From Blattabacterium sp. (Blattella germanica) str. Bge (GTDB taxonomy: Bacteria > Bacteroidota > Bacteroidia > Flavobacteriales > Blattabacteriaceae), in contig NC_013454.1 of NCBI RefSeq assembly GCF_000022605.2, positions 124,001-188,000 on the forward strand: a DNA stretch of 64,000 nucleotides. Reading direction: 5' to 3'. Made by a program: the position numbers and the translations under genes. This document shows, in pieces, positions 56,065-64,000 of this stretch. Numbering within the stretch: the stretch's first letter is position 1; every line of letters starts with the position of its first letter. Under the pieces are notes generated by a model. It was given only the letters and a program-made list of their open reading frames with translations. It did no database searches and was not told the origin of the DNA.

Positions 56065-56103
56065 TATAGTTTTTTTTTTAAAATAATATCCATTAAACTA
56101 AAA

Positions 56104-59100
56104 TTGGTGAATACAGAGAATACAGAAAAAATATCAGAAAGAATTACTTTTTCTTCAGTAGCAAAACAAGTCGAGTATCCTGATTTTTTGGACATCCAAA
56201 TAAAGTCATTTAAAGAATTTTTTCAATTAGATACAAAACCTGAAAACAGGAAGAATGAGGGGTTATTCAAAGCTTTTACAGAAAATTTTCCAATTTCAGA
56301 TGCAAGAAATTCTTTTGTTTTAGAATTTAAAGGTTATTCTATAGATTCTCCTAGATATTCTATAGAAGAATGTATTGAAAGAGGATTAACTTATAGTGTT
56401 CCTTTGAAAGCTAAATTAAAATTGTATTGTACAGATCCTGAACACGAAGATTTTGAAACAGTCTATCAAGATGTTTATTTAGGAACATGTCCTTATATGA
56501 CTCCTTCTGGTTCATTTATTTTTAATGGAGCAGAAAGGGTAATTGTTTCTCAATTACATCGTTCTCCAGGGGTCTTTTTTGGTCAATCTCATCATGCTAA
56601 TGGAACTAAACTTTATTCTGCTAGAATTATTCCATTTAAGGGTTCATGGATAGAATTCGCTACGGACATTAATAATGTTATGTATGCATATATCGATAGA
56701 AAGAAAAAATTACCAATGACAACTTTATTGCGTTCTATAGGATATGAAAGAGATAAAGATATATTGGAAATTTTTGACTTAGCTGAAGAAATTAAAATTA
56801 CAGATGAGAGCAAGAACATTTTAAATAGAACTTTGGCGGCTAGAATTTTAAGAATATGGCATGAAGATTTTGTGGATGAAGATACAGGAGAAGTGGTTTC
56901 TATAGAAAAAAATGAAATTCTTATAGATAGAGATGTTCTTTTAAAAGAAGAACATATTGATCTTCTGAAGAATCATGAAATAAAAACTGTTTTGTTGCAT
57001 AAAGAAGGAGGAAGAAAAAAAGATTATTCAATTATTTATAACACCTTACACAAGGATCCAACTAACTCAGAAAAAGAAGCAGTAGAATATATTTATAGAC
57101 AACTTAGAAACACGGAACCTCCGGATGAGGAAACTGCTAGAGGAGTTATAGATAAACTTTTTTTTTCTGATACTAGATACAGTTTAGGGCCTGTAGGAAG
57201 ATACAGATTAAATAAACGTCTTGAATTAAATATAGATCCAAATCACTTGGTTTTAACAAAAAAAGATATTATTGCGATTGTAGATCATTTAAATGCTTTG
57301 TTTAATTCTAAAAGAGAAGTAGATGATATTGATCATTTATCTAATAGACGTGTTAGAACTGTTGGAGAACAACTTTATACTCAATTTAGCATTGGTTTAG
57401 CAAGAATGGCTAGAACTATAAGAGAAAGAATGAATGTTCGTGATAATGAAGTTTTCATGCCAGTAGATCTTATTAATGCTAAAACTTTGTCATCGGTAAT
57501 CAATACTTTTTTTGGAACGAATCAATTATCTCAATTTATGGATCAGACAAATCCTTTATCTGAAATCACTCATAAAAGAAGACTTTCAGCTTTAGGTCCT
57601 GGTGGTTTATCTAGAGAAAGAGCTGGTTTTGAAGTTAGAGATGTTAATTACTCTCATTATGGAAGATTGTGTCCAATTGAAACACCAGAAGGCCCCAACA
57701 TAGGATTAATATCTTCTCTTTCTGTATTTGCAAAAATAAATAATATGGGTTTTGTAGAAACCCCTTACAGAACAGTTTTTCAGAAAAAAGTAGATTTAAA
57801 ATCCGAGGTAAAATATTTAAGTGCAGAAGAAGAAGAAGGAAAAATTATAGCACAAGCTAATGCTATTGATCAATATGGAAATTTTTTATCTGATAGAATT
57901 ATAGCTCGTGAAGATGGAGATTTTCCGATAGTACAATCCAATCAAGTAGATTATATTGATGTAGCTCCTAATCAAATAGCTTCTATTTCTGCTTCCTTAA
58001 TTCCTTTTTTGGAACATGATGATGCTAATAGAGCACTTATGGGTTCTAATATGATGCGTCAAGCTGTTCCATTATTAAAACCTGATGCTCCTATTGTAGG
58101 AACTGGATTGGAACAACAGGTTGCAAGGGATTCTCGGATTTTAATTAATGCAAAAAAAAATGGAATAGTCGAGTATATTGATTCAAAAAAGATAATTGTT
58201 CGTTATGATAAAACAGATAAAGAAGCTTTAGTTAGCTTTGATGATGATGTTCAGGTTTATGATCTTATTAAATTTAGAAAAACGAATCAAAATACATGTA
58301 TTAATTTGAAGCCTATTGTAAAAAAGGGAATGAGAATTGTAAAAGGACAAATTTTGTGTGAAGGTTATGCGACAGAAAATGGAGAATTAGCTTTAGGAAG
58401 AAATTTGAAAGCAGCTTTTATTCCGTGTAACGGGTATAATTTTGAAGATGCTGTTTTAATTTCTGAGAAAGTAGTTAGTGAAGATTGGTTTACTTCTATA
58501 CATATAGATGAATATTCTTTAGATGTTCGTGATACAAAATTAGGAATGGAAGAATTAACTAATGATATTCCTAATGTTAGTGAAGAAGCTACTAAAGATT
58601 TGGATGAAAATGGGATCATAAGAGTTGGAGCAGAGGTTAAACCTGGAGATATTCTTATTGGTAAAATAACACCTAAAGGAGAATCTGATCCGACTCCAGA
58701 AGAAAAATTATTGAGAGCTATTTTTGGAGATAAAGCAGGAAATGTAAAAGACGCTTCTTTAAGAGCCGAACCATCTTTATTTGGAGTAGTTATAGATACA
58801 AAGCTTTTTATCAGAAGTATAAAGGATAAGCAAACTAGAACACAGGACAAAATAAAAATAGAATGTTTAGAAAAAAAATATGAAAAAAAATTTTTAGATC
58901 TTAGAAATCTTTTAATAAAAATTATTTTCTGTTTTAAATGGAAATTATGTAACAGTTCCGTTTTCAATGAAAAAAATAAGGAGATTATAGCTAAAGGAAG
59001 CAAGTTTAATATAAAAAAACTTGAAAAAATATCGGATTATATAGGAGTTTTTTCTAATAGTTGGACAGATGATCCTGAAACTAACGATTTGATTTCTGAA

Positions 59101-59925
59101 ATTTTGCATAATTATCAAATAGCAGTAGGCGATTTGACTAGTATTTTAAAACATAAAAAATTTTCTATTACAGTTGGAGATGAGCTACCTTCAGGAATCA
59201 TTAAAATGGCAAAAGTATATATTGCAAAAAAAAGAAAATTAAAAGTAGGAGATAAAATGGCAGGAAGACATGGAAATAAGGGAGTCGTTGCACGTATACT
59301 TAGAGTAGAAGATATGCCATTTTTAGAAGATGGGAGTCCAGTGGATATTGTTTTAAATCCATTGGGAGTTCCTTCTAGAATGAACATAGGACAAATATAT
59401 GAAACAGTGCTCGGTTGGGCAGGTCAGAAATTAAATAGAAAATTTTCTACTCCTATATTTGATGGAGCTACAATAGATCAAATTTGTGAATATACAGATA
59501 AAGCTAAAATTCCTCGTTTTGGAACTACTTATTTGTTTGATGGAGGAACAGGAGAAAAGTTTGATCAACCGGCTACTGTTGGAGTAATATATATGTTAAA
59601 ATTGGGTCATATGGTTGATGACAAAATGCATGCTCGTTCAATAGGCCCTTATTCTTTAATCACTCAACAACCTTTAGGTGGAAAAGCCCAATTTGGAGGT
59701 CAGCGTTTTGGAGAAATGGAAGTGTGGGCATTAGAAGCTTTTGGAGCTTCTAATATTTTGCGTGAAATATTAACAGTTAAATCAGATGATGTAGTAGGAA
59801 GAGCTAAAACTTATGAAGCTATAGTAAAGGGGGAACCCATGCCTGAACCCAATAATCCAGAATCTTTTAATGTTCTTTGCTATGAATTAAAAGGATTAGG
59901 ATTAGATATACGTTTAGAAGAGTGA
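56104..59925 (+). CDS. rpoB: RNA polymerase subunit beta
   Basis: This 1273-residue catalytic subunit is full length for Bacteroidetes. Recognisable segments are [29 protein letters not shown], the rifampicin region [86 protein letters not shown] and the C-terminal [25 protein letters not shown] lineage-specific stretch (about residues 920-1000) is divergent and Lys/Phe-rich. The start is TTG at 56104 or GTG at 56107; no ATG fits. The rifampicin pocket carries the usual sensitive-type residues by eye. Confidence 0.96.
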   Translation: MVNTENTEKISERITFSSVAKQVEYPDFLDIQIKSFKEFFQLDTKPENRKNEGLFKAFTENFPISDARNSFVLEFKGYSIDSPRYSIEECIERGLTYSVPLKAKLKLYCTDPEHEDFETVYQDVYLGTCPYMTPSGSFIFNGAERVIVSQLHRSPGVFFGQSHHANGTKLYSARIIPFKGSWIEFATDINNVMYAYIDRKKKLPMTTLLRSIGYERDKDILEIFDLAEEIKITDESKNILNRTLAARILRIWHEDFVDEDTGEVVSIEKNEILIDRDVLLKEEHIDLLKNHEIKTVLLHKEGGRKKDYSIIYNTLHKDPTNSEKEAVEYIYRQLRNTEPPDEETARGVIDKLFFSDTRYSLGPVGRYRLNKRLELNIDPNHLVLTKKDIIAIVDHLNALFNSKREVDDIDHLSNRRVRTVGEQLYTQFSIGLARMARTIRERMNVRDNEVFMPVDLINAKTLSSVINTFFGTNQLSQFMDQTNPLSEITHKRRLSALGPGGLSRERAGFEVRDVNYSHYGRLCPIETPEGPNIGLISSLSVFAKINNMGFVETPYRTVFQKKVDLKSEVKYLSAEEEEGKIIAQANAIDQYGNFLSDRIIAREDGDFPIVQSNQVDYIDVAPNQIASISASLIPFLEHDDANRALMGSNMMRQAVPLLKPDAPIVGTGLEQQVARDSRILINAKKNGIVEYIDSKKIIVRYDKTDKEALVSFDDDVQVYDLIKFRKTNQNTCINLKPIVKKGMRIVKGQILCEGYATENGELALGRNLKAAFIPCNGYNFEDAVLISEKVVSEDWFTSIHIDEYSLDVRDTKLGMEELTNDIPNVSEEATKDLDENGIIRVGAEVKPGDILIGKITPKGESDPTPEEKLLRAIFGDKAGNVKDASLRAEPSLFGVVIDTKLFIRSIKDKQTRTQDKIKIECLEKKYEKKFLDLRNLLIKIIFCFKWKLCNSSVFNEKNKEIIAKGSKFNIKKLEKISDYIGVFSNSWTDDPETNDLISEILHNYQIAVGDLTSILKHKKFSITVGDELPSGIIKMAKVYIAKKRKLKVGDKMAGRHGNKGVVARILRVEDMPFLEDGSPVDIVLNPLGVPSRMNIGQIYETVLGWAGQKLNRKFSTPIFDGATIDQICEYTDKAKIPRFGTTYLFDGGTGEKFDQPATVGVIYMLKLGHMVDDKMHARSIGPYSLITQQPLGGKAQFGGQRFGEMEVWALEAFGASNILREILTVKSDDVVGRAKTYEAIVKGEPMPEPNNPESFNVLCYELKGLGLDIRLEE

Positions 59926-59952
59926 TATTTTTTCATTATATGTGTAAAATCA

Positions 59953-62900
59953 ATGAATAGAAAGAAAAACAACAAGTTTAATAAAGTAACTATTAGGTTA
60001 GCTTCTCCAGAAGCTATATTGAAAGAATCTCATGGAGAAGTATTAAAACCGGAAACTATAAATTATCGCACTCATAAACCAGAAAGAGATGGTCTTTTTT
60101 GTGAACGGATTTTTGGTCCAGTGAAAGATTATGAATGTGCATGTGGAAAATATAAGAGAATTCGTTATAAAGGAATTGTTTGTGATAGATGTGGAGTTGA
60201 AGTGACCGAAAAAAAGGTTAGAAGAGAACGTATGGGGCATATTAGTCTAGTCGTTCCTGTTGTTCATATTTGGTGTTTTCGAACTTCTCCAAATAAAATT
60301 GGATATTTGTTGGGGTTACCTGCTAAAAAACTTGAAATGATTATTTATTATGAACGATATGTTGTCATTCAAGGAGGATCAGCTTTTCGTTCAGATGGAT
60401 CTTCTTTTCAAAAAGGTGATTTTTTAACTGAAGAAGAATATTTACATATTTTAAACAAACTTCCAAAAGGAAATCAACAATTAGAAGATTCTGATCCAAA
60501 TAAATTTATTGCTAAAATGGGAGCAGAATGTATAGAAGAGCTTCTCAATCGTATTGATTTAGATATTTTATCATCTGAATTAAGAAATCAAGCTCACCAT
60601 GAAACTTCTAAACAAAGACGCATTGAAGCATTGAAACGGTTACAAGTAGTAGAAGCTTTCAGAGAAGGAAAAAATGGAGGGACACCGTCTTGGATGATTA
60701 TTCATGTGTTGTCTGTCATTCCCCCTGAATTGAGACCCTTAGTTCCTTTAGATGGAGGTCGTTATGCTGCTTCTGATATGACAGATTTATATCGTCGTGT
60801 ACTTATAAGAAATAATCGTTTAAAAAGACTTATAGAAATTAAAGCTCCTGAAGTCATTTTAAGAAATGAAAAAAGAATGCTTCAGGAAGCGGTAGATTCT
60901 CTTTTTGATAATTCAAGAAAAGTATCTGCAGTAAAATCGGAAGCTAATCGTCCTTTAAAATCTTTATCAGATGCTTTAAAAGGGAAACAAGGTCGTTTTA
61001 GACAAAATCTTCTTGGTAAAAGGGTAGATTATTCTGCAAGATCAGTTATTGTTGTTGGTCCACATTTAAAATTACATGAGTGTGGGCTTCCTAAAGATAT
61101 GGCAGCAGAACTTTATAAACCTTTTATTATACGTAAATTAATAGAAAGAGGAATAGTGAAAACTGTCAAATCTTCCAAAAAAATCATTGATAAAAGAGAT
61201 CCTATGATATGGGATATTCTAGAAAATGTTTTAAGAGGACATCCTATATTATTAAATAGAGCTCCTACTTTACATAGATTAGGAATTCAAGCTTTTCAAC
61301 CAAAATTAATAGAAGGAAAGGCTATTCAATTGCATCCTTTAGTTTGCGCTGCTTTTAATGCGGATTTTGATGGAGATCAAATGGCTGTTCATTTGCCATT
61401 ATCATATGGTGCTATTTTGGAAGCTCAACTTTTAATGTTGGCCTCTCAAAATATATTAAATCCTGCTAATGGATCTCCGATTACAGTTCCTTCTCAAGAT
61501 ATGGTACTAGGATTATATTATATGACAAAGCCTTTGTTATCAGATTCTAAAGATAAAGTTAAAGGAGAAGGACTTATTTTTTATTCACCAGAAGAAGTAG
61601 TAATAGCATATAATCAAAGAGTAGTCGATTTACATGCTTTAATTAAGGTAAAAGTAAATATTCGTGAAGAAGATAAATTTTCGAATAGATTAATAGAAAC
61701 GACTGTAGGTAGAGTATTGTTCAATCAAGTAGTTCCTCAAAAAGTCGGATTTATTAATGAATCTTTGACAAAGAAATCTTTAAGAGAAATTATAGGTAAA
61801 ATTTTGTATCTTACAGATGTTCCTACTACTGCTAATTTTTTAGATGATATTAAAGAATTAGGTTTCTATAATGCATTTAAAGGGGGTCTTTCTTTTGGAT
61901 TAGGAGATATCATTATCCCTGATAATAAAAAAGACATGGTTGATTATGCTATCAAACAGGTTGATAATGTCAAAATGAATTATAACATGGGATTGATAAC
62001 AAATAACGAACGTTATAATCAAGTTATAGATATATGGACCAATACCAATGCTATGCTTACAGAAAGAGTAATGAAATATATGCGAGAAGATCGACAAGGA
62101 TTTAATCCTGTATATATGATGTTGGATTCTGGAGCTAGAGGATCTAAAGAACAAATACGTCAACTTTCTGGAATGCGTGGATTAATGGCAAAACCTCAAA
62201 AAGCTGGATCTTCTGGAGGAGAAATTATTGAAAATCCCATTATCTCCAATTTTAGAGAGGGACTTTCTATTTTGGAATATTTTATATCCACTCATGGTGC
62301 TCGTAAAGGATTAGCAGATACAGCATTAAAAACAGCAGATGCTGGATATCTTACTAGACGTTTAGTTGATGCGGCTCAAGATGTGATTATCAAAATGGAA
62401 GACTGTAATACTTTACGTGGTTTGGAAATATCTGCATTAAAAAAAAATGAAGAGATAGTAGAAACTTTATTTGATAGAATTTTAGGTCGTATATCTTTAA
62501 ATGATGTTTATCACCCAAAATACGATCAATTGATAATCTCTTCTGGGGATATGATAGACGAAAAAATAGCAAAAATAATTGATCAATCTGGAATTGAAAT
62601 GGTAGAGGTTAGATCTCCTTTAACTTGTGAAGCAAAAATGGGGATTTGTTCTAAATGTTATGGTCGTAATTTATCAACAGGAGAAATAGTTAAAAAAGGA
62701 GAGGCAGTAGGAGTTATAGCAGCTCAATCTATTGGAGAACCAGGAACTCAATTAACATTGCGTACTTTTCATGTTGGGGGAACAGCAGGTAATATTACTG
62801 AATCTTCACAAATCAGAGCTAAATATGATGGAATTGTAGAATTCGAAGATTTAAAAATTGTAAAAACGAAAAAAGATTCTGAGGAAATAGGAATAGTAGT

Positions 62901-64000
62901 TTCTAGATCTACAGAAATGAAACTTTTTAATCAAAAAAAATCATCTATTTTGATGATTAATAACATTCCTTATGGAGCTTCCTTGTATGTAAATCATGGA
63001 GATCTGTTAAAAACAGGAGATATGATTTGTAAATGGGATTTATATAATGCAGTTATTGTTGCAGAGTTTTCCGGAATTATATCTTATCAACATTTAGAAC
63101 AAGGTGTTACTTTTCAAGTTGAAATAGATGAACAAACTGGATTTCAAGAAAAAGTAATAACAGAAGTAAGAAATAAAAATTTAGTTCCAACATTAAAAAT
63201 ACTGAATGATAAAAACGAAGAATTAAAAGTATATAATCTCCCAGTGGGAGCTCATTTAATGGTGGAAAATGAAGAAAAAATAGATGTAGGAAAAATTTTA
63301 GTTAAAGTTCCTAGAAAATCTGCTAAATCTGGAGATATAACAGGGGGATTGCCTCGTTTATCTGAATTATTTGAAGCACGAAATCCTTCTAATCCAGCAG
63401 TGGTTTCAGAAATGGATGGAATAGTGAGTCATGGAAAAATAAAAAGAGGAAATAGGGAAATTATTGTAGAATCTAAAACAGGAGAGATCAGAAAATATCT
63501 TGTCAAATTATCTAATCAAATACTTGTTCAAGAAAATGATTATGTAAAAGCAGGAATGCCTCTATCAGATGGGGCCGTTACTCCTAATGATATTTTAAAT
63601 ATAAGAGGACCTAGAGCTGTTCAAGAATATTTAGTTAAAGAAATACAAGAAGTCTACCGTTTGCAAGGTGTAAAAATAAATGATAAACATTTTGAAGTTA
63701 TTGTTTTGCAAATGATGAGAAAAGTCGAAGTTATAGATGTAGGTGATACTAAATTTTTAGAAGGAAATATAGAATATAAAGATGACTTTATAGAAGAAAA
63801 TGATAGAATTTATCAGATGAAAGTAGTTGAAGATTCTGGAAATTCCACTATTTTCAAAATAGGTGATATTATTAATTATAGAGATTTGAGGAATGAAAAT
63901 GCCGTTTTAAAATACAAAAATAAAAAATTGATAAAAACTAGAAATGCAATTCCTGCTACTGCTAGACCGATATTACAAGGAATAACACGAGCTGCTTTGC
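59953..64000 (+). CDS. rpoC: RNA polymerase subunit beta' (cut by window edge)
   Basis: The gene is open from the ATG at 59953 to the window end, giving about 1349 codons with the 3' end missing. The N-terminal zinc ribbon is [20 protein letters not shown]. The active-site loop [14 protein letters not shown] lies near residue 470. The trigger-loop/bridge-helix region includes [19 protein letters not shown] and the second zinc site includes [15 protein letters not shown]. The last visible residues [15 protein letters not shown] belong to the conserved C-terminal region. Frame is consistent at the start, the active site and the end. It starts 27 bases after the rpoB stop. Confidence 0.96.
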   Translation, partial: MNRKKNNKFNKVTIRLASPEAILKESHGEVLKPETINYRTHKPERDGLFCERIFGPVKDYECACGKYKRIRYKGIVCDRCGVEVTEKKVRRERMGHISLVVPVVHIWCFRTSPNKIGYLLGLPAKKLEMIIYYERYVVIQGGSAFRSDGSSFQKGDFLTEEEYLHILNKLPKGNQQLEDSDPNKFIAKMGAECIEELLNRIDLDILSSELRNQAHHETSKQRRIEALKRLQVVEAFREGKNGGTPSWMIIHVLSVIPPELRPLVPLDGGRYAASDMTDLYRRVLIRNNRLKRLIEIKAPEVILRNEKRMLQEAVDSLFDNSRKVSAVKSEANRPLKSLSDALKGKQGRFRQNLLGKRVDYSARSVIVVGPHLKLHECGLPKDMAAELYKPFIIRKLIERGIVKTVKSSKKIIDKRDPMIWDILENVLRGHPILLNRAPTLHRLGIQAFQPKLIEGKAIQLHPLVCAAFNADFDGDQMAVHLPLSYGAILEAQLLMLASQNILNPANGSPITVPSQDMVLGLYYMTKPLLSDSKDKVKGEGLIFYSPEEVVIAYNQRVVDLHALIKVKVNIREEDKFSNRLIETTVGRVLFNQVVPQKVGFINESLTKKSLREIIGKILYLTDVPTTANFLDDIKELGFYNAFKGGLSFGLGDIIIPDNKKDMVDYAIKQVDNVKMNYNMGLITNNERYNQVIDIWTNTNAMLTERVMKYMREDRQGFNPVYMMLDSGARGSKEQIRQLSGMRGLMAKPQKAGSSGGEIIENPIISNFREGLSILEYFISTHGARKGLADTALKTADAGYLTRRLVDAAQDVIIKMEDCNTLRGLEISALKKNEEIVETLFDRILGRISLNDVYHPKYDQLIISSGDMIDEKIAKIIDQSGIEMVEVRSPLTCEAKMGICSKCYGRNLSTGEIVKKGEAVGVIAAQSIGEPGTQLTLRTFHVGGTAGNITESSQIRAKYDGIVEFEDLKIVKTKKDSEEIGIVVSRSTEMKLFNQKKSSILMINNIPYGASLYVNHGDLLKTGDMICKWDLYNAVIVAEFSGIISYQHLEQGVTFQVEIDEQTGFQEKVITEVRNKNLVPTLKILNDKNEELKVYNLPVGAHLMVENEEKIDVGKILVKVPRKSAKSGDITGGLPRLSELFEARNPSNPAVVSEMDGIVSHGKIKRGNREIIVESKTGEIRKYLVKLSNQILVQENDYVKAGMPLSDGAVTPNDILNIRGPRAVQEYLVKEIQEVYRLQGVKINDKHFEVIVLQMMRKVEVIDVGDTKFLEGNIEYKDDFIEENDRIYQMKVVEDSGNSTIFKIGDIINYRDLRNENAVLKYKNKKLIKTRNAIPATARPILQGITRAAL

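Noticed and set aside
55821-56195. 124-codon open frame antisense to rplL/rpoB
   Set aside because: Ser/Phe-rich reflection of Lys/Glu-rich rplL codons. No promoter or motif supports it.
58365-59003. 212-codon open frame antisense to rpoB
   Set aside because: It lies wholly inside the well-conserved rpoB, is Ser/Leu/Phe-rich with no recognisable domain, and is the kind of shadow frame expected from AT-rich codon use on the other strand.

Overview
The window is a compact, very AT-rich (by eye well under 35% GC) stretch of bacterial chromosome with almost no free space. Bacteroidetes/Flavobacteriia hallmarks are a DUF4290 protein beside murA, a MurA with Asp in place of the catalytic Cys, a LuxC-type acyl-CoA reductase divergent from a 2[4Fe-4S] ferredoxin, a PASTA protein between ddl and an RluD-type synthase, sdhCAB with a single membrane subunit, TAnnTTTG-like -7 promoter elements and a general absence of Shine-Dalgarno sequences. 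Extreme AT bias, overlapping convergent genes, no mobile elements and eroded motifs in otherwise essential genes point to a long-term insect endosymbiont. A Blattabacterium-type cockroach symbiont is the best guess. This is inference: no 16S gene is in the window.

Layout. 1-4431 (minus): start of pyrH, glutamate dehydrogenase, leuS. 4432-8873: mgtE, then rluD-like and a PASTA protein on minus, with ddl on plus. 8874-11279 (minus): a complete feoA-feoB-small Cys-rich protein iron(II) uptake operon; the last gene is only 41 codons. 11394-15899: rseP, 5-formyl-THF cyclo-ligase, an alpha/beta hydrolase, coaX, a HIT protein and greA. 15900-16258 is the only gene-free gap above 300 bases. 16259-23437 (minus): murA, DUF4290, a CDF transporter, uvrD/pcrA and recG. 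23500-25637 (plus): tRNA-Val, rpsU, aroE, ribD. 25631-31758: acyl-CoA reductase, ferredoxin, ung, lpdA, a deoxyhypusine-synthase-like gene and rny.

31983-42215 (plus): cysteine desulfurase, sdhCAB, accA, dnaB, an FtsX/LolE-type permease, glmM and rplS, closed by a clear intrinsic terminator. Then a small lipoprotein (minus), guaB (plus), tRNA-Leu and tRNA-Gly (minus), mutS (minus), and ileS-dksA-lspA (plus). From 51461 a promoter-like element precedes a long translation/transcription block: tRNA-Thr, -Tyr, -Gly, -Thr, tuf, tRNA-Trp, secE, nusG, rplK, rplA, rplJ, rplL, rpoB and rpoC. rpoC runs off the end of the window.

The content is housekeeping: translation, transcription, peptidoglycan precursors, Fe-S and respiratory metabolism, folate/riboflavin/aromatic biosynthesis and DNA repair. 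I see no defence, phage, CRISPR, toxin or secondary-metabolite system. The most interesting signals are signs of decay or compensation: a LeuRS whose editing site looks destroyed, an rplJ whose natural ATG lies out of frame behind an 8-A tract, a guaB whose stop codon lies inside the antisense of a tRNA-Leu gene, an altered water-activating loop in Ung, and an easily missed 41-codon partner of FeoB.
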